From CAYGYG01 sp964354155 (GTDB lineage Bacteria; Hydrothermota; Tepidihabitantia; SM23-42; CAYGYG01), in the NCBI GenBank assembly GCA_964354155.1, contig CAYGYG010000003.1, positions 62,001 to 126,000 on the forward strand: a stretch of 64,000 nt of DNA. Direction: 5' to 3'. A model generated the notes under the pieces. The model did no database searches. It was not told the DNA's origin and was given only the letters and a program-made list of their open reading frames with translations. Shown in pieces: positions 1 through 7,086 of the stretch (position 1 is the stretch's first letter; each line of letters starts with the position of its first letter). A program made the position numbers and the translations under genes.

Positions 1-1
1 C

Positions 2-637
2 CGGAAAGTACGGGTGGGCGGTTTCACGCTGGCCGGCCAGGTCTGTATATCAATTCAGCGGGTATACGTCCATGAAACAATCTTCGACCGTTTCTTGCAG
101 ATTCTCTATGAGGAAGTGAAGCAGATCAGAACAGGCGACCCGGGCAAGGAAGATACGGAAATGGGGCCGATGATCTCGGAAAGCGCGGCCGGCAGTGCCA
201 AGGCCTGGATTGATGAGGCACTTAAAGCCGGGGGCAAACTGCTGCTCGGCGGCGAAGTCGACCACGCCTTCCTTGAGCCGACGATTCTCTTTGACGTACC
301 CGAAACGTGCCGGATTATTCAAGACGAAGCTTTTGCCCCGGTGGTTGTCGTTAACCGGTTTGCCGCGCTTGACGAGGGGATTTTCAAGGTCAACGACACG
401 AAGTACGGACTGCAAGCCGGGGTATTCACGAACGACCTGAACGCCGCTCTCAAGTGCGCCGCGGAGCTTGACGCGGGCGGCGTGCTGATCAACGAGATGC
501 CGACATTCCGGGTTGACAACATGCCCTACGGAGGTATGAAATCGAGCGGTCTGGGCCGGGAAGGACCGAGATTCGCGGTGGAAGACATGACCGAAATCAA
601 ACTCATCATCTTCGATGTGGCGGACTCCGAAGCCTGA
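2..637 (+). CDS. Aldehyde dehydrogenase, C-terminal part (5' end outside window)
   Basis: C-terminal half of an NAD(P)-dependent aldehyde dehydrogenase, which oxidises an aldehyde to the acid. The frame is open to the left edge (R-K-V-R-V-G-G-F...), so the GTG at 14 is not taken as a start. The visible part begins at the nucleophile region AGQVC, whose Cys is the catalytic thiol, followed by IQRVYVHE. It ends with the family signature PYGGMKSSGLGREGPRFAVEDMTEIK near the C terminus. The ending resembles the lactaldehyde/succinate-semialdehyde-type branch, but the substrate cannot be read from this half. It is followed by a 182-nt gap and an independent promoter for hslU, so the two genes are probably not co-transcribed. 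Confidence 0.92.
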   Translation, partial: RKVRVGGFTLAGQVCISIQRVYVHETIFDRFLQILYEEVKQIRTGDPGKEDTEMGPMISESAAGSAKAWIDEALKAGGKLLLGGEVDHAFLEPTILFDVPETCRIIQDEAFAPVVVVNRFAALDEGIFKVNDTKYGLQAGVFTNDLNAALKCAAELDAGGVLINEMPTFRVDNMPYGGMKSSGLGREGPRFAVEDMTEIKLIIFDVADSEA

Positions 638-785
638 GGCCGGAGCGTTTTGCAGCATGTTCAGTTGCGCCAGACTCAGCGGTGGAGTGAAGCTCAGGAT
701 ATGGTGGTAGTATCGCCGGCATCGGTCCGCTATCGCCGGAATCTCAAGCACGCCAATATATGGCGGGCGCGCTCCGACAATTGGC

Positions 786-813
786 TTGACAAGAACAGGT
801 CTTTTGGTATAAT
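786..813 (+). promoter_or_regulatory. Promoter of hslU, leaderless-type
   Basis: Perfect sigma-70-type boxes: TTGACA at 786-791, 16-nt spacer, TATAAT at 808-813. The ATG of hslU starts at 820, only 6 nt after the -10, so transcription should begin at or next to the A of the start codon. No Shine-Dalgarno site is possible in such a transcript. Confidence 0.85.
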
Positions 814-819
814 TGACTA

Positions 820-2220
820 ATGGCACCCAGGAAGTCTTCGGGTAGAGAAGGAATCAGACTAGCATGCCATCGGCCCGGATCACCCAAAAACCTCAAAAAA
901 CAAGGGTTAACCCCCCGCGAAATCGTTTGTGAGCTTGACCGTTACATCATCGGTCAGGACAACGCGAAGCGCGCCGTGGCGATTGCGCTGCGTAACCGAT
1001 GGCGCCGGCAGCAGGTTGACGGACCGCTCAAGGACGAGATCTATCCGGCCAACATAATTCTGATCGGCCCGACCGGTATCGGCAAGACCGAAATCGCGCG
1101 CCGCCTCGCGCGGCTGGCGAACGCACCTTTTGTCAAAGTTGAAGCTTCGAAGTTCACTGAAGTCGGGTATGTCGGGCGGGACGTCGAGTCGATGATTCGC
1201 GACCTGGTGAATATTGCGGTCGGCATGGTCAAACAAGAGAAGACCGAGCGAGTCAAGGACAAGGCACGCGAGCTAGCCGAGGAGAGGATTCTCGCCCTGC
1301 TGCTGCCTTTGACGCCCCGCGTATCCGGTGATGAACCGGCAAGCGATACCAGGGAGAAGATTCGCGGGCTGCTCCGAGAAGGGAGACTCGACGATCGCTA
1401 TGTCGATATCGAAGTGAGTAAGCAGGTCTTGCCGTTTGTCGAAGTATTCACCCAGAGTGGTGTCGAAGAACTCAATCTTGCTCTCGACGAAGTTCTGGGT
1501 GGTCAGATGCCGAAGCGCACCAAAAAGAGAAAAGTTACCGTCACCGAGGGGATGCGAATCATGGAGGCGGAAGAGGCGCAGAAGCTGATCGATTTGGACG
1601 AAGTGATCGTCGAGGCAATCGGCCGCGCTGAGAACTCGGGCATTATCTTCATCGACGAGATCGACAAGATCGTCGGGAAGGGTGAAACGGTTGGTCCGGA
1701 TGTGTCGCGCGAAGGGGTGCAGCGCGACCTTCTGCCCGTTGTCGAGGGCTCGAACGTGATGACCAAGTATGGAATGGTCAGGACCAATCACATCCTGTTT
1801 GTCGCCGCCGGCGCTTTTCATCACAAGAAGCCGTCCGATTTGATCCCGGAACTTCAAGGGCGGTTCCCGATTCGAGTTGAGCTGGACTCATTGTCCCGGG
1901 ATGACTTTCGCAGGATTCTGACCGAGCCCGAGAACGCATTGATCAAACAGTACACCGCCCTTTTTCAAACCGAAGGCGTCGCGATCGTCTTTTCCCAAGG
2001 CGCGATCGATGAGATCGCGCGGATTGCCGACACGGTCAATGAGCAGACCGAGAACATCGGTGCCCGTCGGCTGCACACCGTGATGAACGCCCTGCTGGAG
2101 GATATCCTGTTCTCGATCCCTGATCCGAGGATCCGCGATATCCGAATCGAAGCGCACGACGTCAAAAAGAAACTCAAGAACATTGTGGACAACGTCGATC
2201 TCAGCCGCTACATACTGTGA
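820..2220 (+). CDS. hslU: ATP-dependent protease ATPase subunit HslU
   Basis: AAA+ unfoldase that partners HslV in the two-component cytoplasmic HslUV protease. 466 aa, slightly longer than the usual ~445. Walker A GPTGIGKT is at residues 83-90, the pore loop GYVGRD at 116-121, Walker B IIFIDE at 275-280, and the C-terminal tail RYIL matches the SRFIL/RYIL tail that docks in HslV. The family normally starts close to LTPREIV, so about 29 residues at the N terminus are extra. The start at 820 is chosen because the -10 box lies exactly 6 nt before it. No hslV is next to it: upstream is an aldehyde dehydrogenase and downstream a UspA protein overlapping the stop codon. Confidence 0.95.
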   Translation: MAPRKSSGREGIRLACHRPGSPKNLKKQGLTPREIVCELDRYIIGQDNAKRAVAIALRNRWRRQQVDGPLKDEIYPANIILIGPTGIGKTEIARRLARLANAPFVKVEASKFTEVGYVGRDVESMIRDLVNIAVGMVKQEKTERVKDKARELAEERILALLLPLTPRVSGDEPASDTREKIRGLLREGRLDDRYVDIEVSKQVLPFVEVFTQSGVEELNLALDEVLGGQMPKRTKKRKVTVTEGMRIMEAEEAQKLIDLDEVIVEAIGRAENSGIIFIDEIDKIVGKGETVGPDVSREGVQRDLLPVVEGSNVMTKYGMVRTNHILFVAAGAFHHKKPSDLIPELQGRFPIRVELDSLSRDDFRRILTEPENALIKQYTALFQTEGVAIVFSQGAIDEIARIADTVNEQTENIGARRLHTVMNALLEDILFSIPDPRIRDIRIEAHDVKKKLKNIVDNVDLSRYIL

Positions 2221-2612
2221 TGTTTAGTAGAATACTACTGCTCTTGACCGATCCCCAGACCAGCCAGGCGACCGCACGTTGGGCGATTGACTTGGCCGAG
2301 CAGTCGAAGGCGCGCATTTTTGTTCTCTACGTCACCGAGCCGGTGCGGAAGAAGAAGCTGGCAAGCCTCACGAAGCGTGATCAGCAGGCAGTGGCCAAGG
2401 AACTGGAAGAGAGCGCGTGGCAGAGTCTGTACATTGTCGAGGACATGGCCTTCGAGAAGGAAGTGAAGTCCTCACTTCACTATGAAGAGGGGGCGGTGAC
2501 GGAGACGGTTCTCGAATTTGCAAAGAGTTATGACATCCAGTTGTTGGTGCTCGGCAGTGGCGAAACCGCCAGGAAGTTTGCGGCGGCACCGCTGCCGGTT
2601 TTCATCGTATGA
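2220..2612 (+). CDS. Universal stress protein (UspA) family
   Basis: About 130-residue protein with the UspA alpha/beta fold. The N-terminal strand RILLLLTDPQTSQATARWAI corresponds to the ILV.tDgS..a..A..A entry of the family. The C-terminal part has LLVLGSGETARK, the usual place of the nucleotide-binding G-2x-G-9x-G(S/T) loop, but here it is degenerate and short, so ATP binding is doubtful. Its ATG overlaps the hslU stop by one base (TGATG; a GTG at 2217 is also possible), suggesting translational coupling in one operon. No specific function can be assigned. Confidence 0.75.
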   Translation: MFSRILLLLTDPQTSQATARWAIDLAEQSKARIFVLYVTEPVRKKKLASLTKRDQQAVAKELEESAWQSLYIVEDMAFEKEVKSSLHYEEGAVTETVLEFAKSYDIQLLVLGSGETARKFAAAPLPVFIV

Positions 2613-2666
2613 AGACCGTACGTAATGCATCAGCGTGATCTCTTCTTAATAATATCTGTAATCATT

Positions 2667-2697
2667 GAGACCCCAAGGGAGTCTCAGTAAGGAGGTG
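2667..2697 (+). promoter_or_regulatory. Stem-loop next to a strong ribosome-binding site
   Basis: A GAGAC...GTCTC inverted repeat (2667-2685, extendable by a T-A pair) is followed within 4 nt by the unusually strong Shine-Dalgarno AAGGAGGTG (2689-2697) before the ATG at 2703. It may be only local structure. No known riboswitch was recognised. Confidence 0.4.
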
Positions 2698-2702
2698 CCG
2701 CA

Positions 2703-3161
2703 ATGGACCTTAAGATCTCCGAGCTTCTCGCGAGGGAGGCGATTATTCTCCAATTGGCGGGAAAAGAGAAGATGTTGGTCATCCAGGAGTTGGCCGAGCA
2801 TTTGGTTAACAAGGATCTCATCGTCAACAAGGATGAGTTCTTGTCCGCGATTGCCAAGCGGGAGAACCTGGAAAGCACCGGTATCGGCAACGGCATTGCA
2901 ATTCCGCACGCGCGCACTAACGCCGTGAAGAACCTCGTCCTTGCGTTTGGGCGCTCGGAAGCCGGGGTAGACTTCTCGTCAATCGACGGCCGCCCTTCCC
3001 ATCTCATATTTATGATCGTCTCGCCCGAAGAGAAGAAATCGGACTACATCAAGACCTTGGCCAAGATCTCGCGGCTCGTGAGAAAAGAGGAGGTAAGAAG
3101 TCTGCTCCGCAGTGCCCGTAAGCCCGACGAGATCATGGATATCATCAAGGCTAACGAATAG
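2703..3161 (+). CDS. PTS EIIA domain protein (PtsN/fructose type)
   Basis: 152-aa single-domain protein of the PTS EIIA-2 (fructose/nitrogen) family. The phosphorylatable histidine is H69 in GNGIAIPHAR. In the family this His accepts phosphate from HPr/NPr. The preceding GTGIGNG segment and the following FGRSEAGVDFSSIDGRP also match the family. No EIIB/EIIC or HPr genes are nearby, so a regulatory PtsN-like role is more likely than sugar transport. It is separated from the UspA gene by 90 nt holding a stem-loop, and BioY follows after 6 nt. Confidence 0.9.
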   Translation: MDLKISELLAREAIILQLAGKEKMLVIQELAEHLVNKDLIVNKDEFLSAIAKRENLESTGIGNGIAIPHARTNAVKNLVLAFGRSEAGVDFSSIDGRPSHLIFMIVSPEEKKSDYIKTLAKISRLVRKEEVRSLLRSARKPDEIMDIIKANE

Positions 3162-3167
3162 GATGCT

Positions 3168-3731
3168 ATGATGGAGAAGGCCTGTCCAAAGGCGTCTCCG
3201 ATTCCGAAGTTCTGGGCGATCGGAGTCCGGTCCCTGGCTTTGGTCGCCGCGATGTGTCTGGCCGCCTACGTCTACATACCACTGCCGTTTACGCCGGTGC
3301 CGATCACCCTGCAGACGCTGTTTGTGTTGCTCGGCGGCATTATGCTGGGCCGCGCGGCCGGTCTCTGCCAGGGTGTTTACGTTGCCCTGGGCGCGTTCGG
3401 CCTGCCGGTCTTTACTCTGGGGGCTTCCGGTGTGGCGCGCCTTTTTGGACCGACCGGCGGCTATCTCATCGGCTTCATCGGCGCGGCTCTTTTTGTCGGG
3501 CTTTTCTATTCGCCGAAATATGTTCGGGGACTGGCGGTTCTGGCGGGCGCAACCATGATCATTTATGTTGTCGGGGCTTTCCAGCTGTGGCTTGTGCTGC
3601 GGCAGCCCGTGGCGCAGGTGGTGCTTCTGGGGGTTCTCCCTTTCCTGCCCGGTGATATGATCAAATTACTTACGGCCCAGCAGATCGGCCATTGGATGAT
3701 GAAGAATCGATGGCTCGATTCGTCGGCATAG
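3168..3731 (+). CDS. bioY: Biotin transporter BioY
   Basis: Substrate-binding membrane subunit of an ECF-type biotin transporter, 187 aa, about six membrane segments. Family hallmarks visible are YIPLPFTPVPITLQTL near residues 40-50, the GxxxGxxQGxxYxxLGxxGLPVF segment, and SGVARLFGPTGGYLIGF. BioY proteins can work alone or with the EcfAT energy-coupling module, which is not encoded here. Its 3' end overlaps the start of the following exported-protein gene by about 20 nt. Start ATG at 3168; the next codon is also ATG (3171). Confidence 0.93.
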   Translation: MMEKACPKASPIPKFWAIGVRSLALVAAMCLAAYVYIPLPFTPVPITLQTLFVLLGGIMLGRAAGLCQGVYVALGAFGLPVFTLGASGVARLFGPTGGYLIGFIGAALFVGLFYSPKYVRGLAVLAGATMIIYVVGAFQLWLVLRQPVAQVVLLGVLPFLPGDMIKLLTAQQIGHWMMKNRWLDSSA

Positions 3732-4951
3732 CGCTACTGCCCGCCATTCTCCTGGGCGGCAAGATACTAATCTTCATGGATGGGGGACAGACTGACCACC
3801 TCAAGGCCTACGGGGTTGTCTATCACGCCCTGGAAGAAAATATCAAGGTTGAATGGCTCCTCAACTACCGCGGTGGTTCCTTTTTCTTAGACGACGATGA
3901 ACGGGTGGCCAAAGAATGTCGTCTCAAGAACATTTCGATGCAGGCCGTTTCCGGCGAGGGCGTGCTGGAAGTCTACCGGGAGGTCGAGCGCAGCAACATG
4001 GAGGCCGTGCTTCTCGAAAAAGCGCCTAAAGTCGGGGTCTACATTCCGCCCAATCTCGAGCCCTGGGATGATGCCGTAACCCTGGCGCTGGAATACGCCG
4101 GGATTCCGTACGAACGGCTCTGGGATGCCGAAGTGCTCAAAGAGAAGCTTCTCGATTACGACTGGCTGCATCTCCACCACGAGGATTTTACCGGCCAGTA
4201 CGGCAAGTTCTGGGCCCAATACCGGACGGCCGAGTGGTTCAAAGAAGAAGTGCGCATCAATGAGGCGATGGCGCGGCAACTGGGATTTGCCAAAGTGTCG
4301 CACCTGAAACAAGCAGTGGCGCGGGCGGTCAAACGCTATGTCGAGGCCGGCGGTTTTGTCTTCGCCATGTGCTCAGCTTGTGATACATATGAAATCGCCC
4401 TGGCCGCAGAAGGCGTCGATATCTGCGACGAGGTCTTCGACCGCGACCCGGTTGAAAACGGTTATGAACGGAAGCTTGACTACGGCAATTGCCTTGCGTT
4501 CGAGGATTTTGTCGTCATGCCGGACCCCTATATCTATGAACACTCTGACATCGATACGTATAATGAAGCGATTCTCCGCGGGCCGGAGACTTACTTTTCG
4601 CTCTTTGACTTCTCGGCCAAGTTCGACCCGGTGCCGACGATGCTGGTGCAGAATCACACGGGCTTGGTCAAGGAGTTCCTGGGCCAGTGCGTCGGTTTTC
4701 GCAGGACTCGAATCAAGAAGAACGCGGTTGTGCTCGGCGAGGTCACGGGGACGGAGGAGGTCAAGTATCTGCACGGGAACTTTGGCAAAGGGACTTTCAC
4801 CTATTTAGGCGGGCACGACCCGGAAGATTTTCAACATTTTGTCGGTGATCCGCCTACCAAGCTTGAATACCATAAGAATTCACCCGGCTACCGGTTGATC
4901 CTGAACAACATTCTGTTTCCGGCGGCCGAGAAAAAACCGCAGAAGACATAA
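3710..4951 (+). CDS. Conserved exported protein of the family often auto-labelled 'asparagine synthetase B'
   Basis: About 413 residues. The segment LIFMDGGQTDHLKAYGVVYHALEENIKVEWLLNYRGGSF matches, from memory, a Bacteroidota/FCB family carrying the automatic name asparagine synthetase B. None of the AsnB features (N-terminal Cys2 glutaminase, SGGxDS PP-loop) are present, so I do not accept that name. The N terminus MARFVGIALLPAILLGG looks like a short signal sequence, which is why the ATG at 3710 is preferred over 3692. A mid-protein stretch AGGFVFAMCSACDTYEIAL and a C-terminal GKGTFTYLGGHDPEDF recall GATase-1-like/ThuA-like folds (inference). It overlaps the end of bioY. Function unknown. 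Confidence 0.6.
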   Translation: MARFVGIALLPAILLGGKILIFMDGGQTDHLKAYGVVYHALEENIKVEWLLNYRGGSFFLDDDERVAKECRLKNISMQAVSGEGVLEVYREVERSNMEAVLLEKAPKVGVYIPPNLEPWDDAVTLALEYAGIPYERLWDAEVLKEKLLDYDWLHLHHEDFTGQYGKFWAQYRTAEWFKEEVRINEAMARQLGFAKVSHLKQAVARAVKRYVEAGGFVFAMCSACDTYEIALAAEGVDICDEVFDRDPVENGYERKLDYGNCLAFEDFVVMPDPYIYEHSDIDTYNEAILRGPETYFSLFDFSAKFDPVPTMLVQNHTGLVKEFLGQCVGFRRTRIKKNAVVLGEVTGTEEVKYLHGNFGKGTFTYLGGHDPEDFQHFVGDPPTKLEYHKNSPGYRLILNNILFPAAEKKPQKT

Positions 4952-5334
4952 CTTAATACAAAGGCATTAGCTAAATTGTCATTCCGAAGAGCGAGATTCC
5001 TCGCTTACGCTCGGAACAGTCTCCGCAATCTCAAATCCCCCTATATCCCCCTTTACGAAAGGGGGAAGTAAAGGGGGATTGCCTCGCGTCCCGCCTGAGG
5101 CGGATGAAGAATCTCACATGCTACTTTCAGAGACCCTTCGCTACGCTCAGGGTGACAGACGAAGTGTTTCACGGATGTAAAGTATCTTATGCTCCCCTTG
5201 GTAGATGGTTTGATAGTTGGATAGTGTCATGGTTTAATGGTCAAATACTTCCATTCGTTGGTTTTTCCTGATAGCCTGATATCCTTTGAGTGGTTGGACC
5301 CATGCAGCGGGTTGCATCCGCGGTTCATTGCCCC
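4952..5334. repeat. Composite of dispersed intergenic repeats
   Basis: No gene is seen. The stretch holds a MITE-like copy starting near 4978 (GTCATTCCG...), the C-rich/G-rich palindrome at 5033-5080 (AATCCCCCTATATCCCCC ... GGGGGATT, with CTTTACGAAAG in the centre), and a ~90-bp repeat at 5106-5195. The last is found again in inverted orientation at 25492-25592. The central palindrome recurs at 34482-34529 and 63541-63588. Confidence 0.85.
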
Positions 5335-5362
5335 TTGACAGGATTGGGATTGGGCGTAGTAT
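5335..5362 (+). promoter_or_regulatory. Promoter of the MNT-HEPN pair, leaderless-type
   Basis: TTGACA at 5335-5340, 16-nt spacer, TAGTAT at 5357-5362. The start codon ATG is at 5369, 6 nt after the -10. Confidence 0.75.
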
Positions 5363-5368
5363 TAAATA

Positions 5369-5857
5369 ATGAATCGGAAACTTGGTCATCTACTTGCGAC
5401 ATTGCGACGCGAAGTCATTCGTCACTATCGAAAAAGGCTTGTTAGCATTGTTGTCTTCGGCTCGGTCGGAAGAGGCGTGTCCACCCATGAGTCCGATGTG
5501 GATGTCTTGATAGTTGCCCAGCGACTGCCGAAGGGTAGAATGGCGAGGGTGAGAGATTTCGACGCCGTCGAGGAGAGCATTGCAAGGGAGATGCGCAAGG
5601 CCGGCAGAAGGCAGGCTGGATACGCAATATCACCGGTGTTCAAGACGAAAGACGAAGTTGAGCAGGGCAGTCCCTTGTTCCTTGATTTCGTTGAGGACGG
5701 CGTGATTCTCTTTGATCGTGGCGGGTTCTTTAATGGATATCTTGCAAAACTGAGAGCCAGGCTCGAGAAGCTGGGGGCGAAGAGAATCGTACAGGGTGAG
5801 CGTTGGTATTGGATTCTGAAGCCAGATTACAAGCCGGGTGAGGTTTTTGAAATATGA
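5369..5857 (+). CDS. Minimal nucleotidyltransferase (MNT) domain protein, antitoxin-like
   Basis: 162-aa protein of the DNA polymerase-beta superfamily. The signature GSx10DxD is intact: G31-S32, ten residues, then D43-V-D45 (GSVGRGVSTHESDVDVLIV). In characterised HepT-MntA modules the MNT partner transfers AMP to the HEPN toxin. The C-terminal half (LFLDFVEDGVILFDRGGFF) is typical of MNT proteins paired with HEPN genes. The downstream HEPN gene overlaps it by 4 nt (ATGA), so the two are translationally coupled, and the module has its own promoter after a block of repeats. Confidence 0.88.
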   Translation: MNRKLGHLLATLRREVIRHYRKRLVSIVVFGSVGRGVSTHESDVDVLIVAQRLPKGRMARVRDFDAVEESIAREMRKAGRRQAGYAISPVFKTKDEVEQGSPLFLDFVEDGVILFDRGGFFNGYLAKLRARLEKLGAKRIVQGERWYWILKPDYKPGEVFEI

Positions 5858-6267
5858 CAAACTCATCGCTGGCCCAGAGCTACCTTATCAAGGCGACCAA
5901 GAGATTCTTGATTTTGCAGGTGCTGCTGAAGGAGAAAGCATATTCAGACGTTGTCCGTGAGGCGCAGGAGATAACGGAGCTTGCGCTCAAAGCCATGCTC
6001 AGACAGGCCGGTATAGAACCGCCGAAATGGCATGATGTGGGAAGTCTCCTGGTAGAACACAAGCAGAAACTGCCCAAGGACGTCCGGCAGAAGGTATTCA
6101 GGTTGGCCCGAATATCGAAAGACCTAAGAAAGGAGCGGGAGTTAGCTTTCTATGGAGACATCGATTTCATCCCCACCGAGGAATACTCCAGGGCCGACGC
6201 CAGAAAGGCGATTTCCGACGTCAAGTTTGTCCTGGCCGCAGCAACACACGTTGTCAGAGCCCAGTAG
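5854..6267 (+). CDS. HEPN domain protein paired with MNT
   Basis: 137-aa all-helical HEPN-domain protein (PF05168-like). The middle part YSDVVREAQEITELALKAML and KWHDVGSLLVEH are typical. In RNase-type HEPN toxins the catalytic motif is Rx4-6H near the C terminus. Here the corresponding stretch is RKERELAFYGD (about 92-102), with Tyr where the His would be expected, so ribonuclease activity is uncertain. It begins inside the stop codon of the MNT gene. The pair fits a type VII-like toxin-antitoxin or nucleotide-modification module, but the missing His makes a non-toxic variant possible. Confidence 0.85.
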   Translation: MTNSSLAQSYLIKATKRFLILQVLLKEKAYSDVVREAQEITELALKAMLRQAGIEPPKWHDVGSLLVEHKQKLPKDVRQKVFRLARISKDLRKERELAFYGDIDFIPTEEYSRADARKAISDVKFVLAAATHVVRAQ

Positions 6268-6362
6268 CGGTATTCTTCATCGTTGTACATGACCGCGGGG
6301 CGGGCACTCCAATCTTGGTACAGGGGCGCAGGTAGTTATCATTCGTGCCGGCTGGAGGTCAA

Positions 6363-6572
6363 ATGCAGAATACATTCACTCTTGAATACTGGCTTGACGA
6401 AGGCTCGTATGTCGGCAGGTTGAAGGGAATACCTGGTATATTCAGCCAAGGTGAGACTCTCGTTGAACTGGAGGAGAATATCCGAGAGGCCTACAGACTG
6501 ATGCTGAAAAGCGAAACCCTGCCGAAGTTAACGGTGAAGTCTCAAGAGAAAGAAGTCAAGATAACGCTGTGA
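6363..6572 (+). CDS. hicB: HicB-like antitoxin
   Basis: 69-residue protein with the degenerate RNase-H fold of HicB: FTLEYWLDEGSYVGRLKGIPGIFSQG is the expected beta-strand start and LEENIREAYRLMLKSE the helix. The start at 6363 is chosen because GGAGG lies 7 nt upstream; a GTG at 6345 is less likely. HicB normally binds and neutralises the HicA mRNA interferase and represses the operon. Its stop overlaps the GTG of a hicA remnant, giving a hicB-hicA order. With hicA broken, the gene may be an orphan antitoxin. Confidence 0.8.
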   Translation: MQNTFTLEYWLDEGSYVGRLKGIPGIFSQGETLVELEENIREAYRLMLKSETLPKLTVKSQEKEVKITL

Positions 6573-6744
6573 AAAGGCATGAACTGATAAAAGTGCTGGC
6601 GAAGGCAGGCTGCATTCTGGTCCGTCATAGTAAGAAATATGATATATCTTAAACTCAAGAAATGGTCGAAAAGCACCCATCCCGCGGCACACTGAAATAA
6701 GGAACACTCTTTATGAACTTATCAGAAAACAGCTGGATATTCGA
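6569..6744 (+). pseudogene. hicA toxin remnant, frameshifted
   Basis: Starting at GTG 6569 the frame reads KRHELIKVLAKAGCILVRHSKKYD, a clear HicA start with the catalytic H of VRH, then stops after I-S at 6650. The missing half is found in another frame from about 6643: Y-I-L-N-S-R-N-G-R-K-A-P-I-P-R-H-T-E-I and on to RKQLDI. One deleted base near 6642 explains the break. After RKQLDI no stop follows and the frame runs into a dispersed repeat, so the original 3' end also seems lost. It could be an assembly error, but the loss of the stop argues for real decay. Confidence 0.75.
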
Positions 6745-7086
6745 TCACCCTTCACGCTGGCGGTCAGAGGTCCACTCTTTGAGCCTGCACTAGTCCCGAT
6801 TATTCATACAAAATGCCATTGCAATGTTATTGCGAGGAGCGAAGCGACGAAGCAATCGCATCCGCTTGCATGTGAATCAATCGGTCTAAATCTAATAAAT
6901 TTTACTCTTCGAGTTTGTCGAGAAATGTCCTCATTCGTCCATTCGCTAATTGCCGAATAGCCGAATGCATAGAATCACATTTCCCCTTCTCACTTTCTCG
7001 AAAAAGTGAGAAAGACATGTTGTTTGTGATTTCTGTAATTCGAAGCCGTGACTCCAGTTCTGTATTACTTTCTCATCACCGTAATC
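6745..7086. repeat. Intergenic repeat fragments
   Basis: No gene is seen. Around 6829-6857 is a fragment ATTGCGAGGAGCGAAGCGACGAAGCAATC of the element family also found near 45383. At 6941-6966 is a half-palindrome (ATTGCCGAATAGCCGAAT) related to the perfect palindrome at 45488-45519. The rest shows nothing recognisable. Confidence 0.7.

Noticed and set aside
638..785. Possible hslV or small gene before hslU
   Set aside because: No HslV motif (TTxxxV..) and no convincing open frame in the gap.
50..826. Open frame of 258 codons on the minus strand
   Set aside because: It is antisense to the aldehyde dehydrogenase, whose family motifs are clear.
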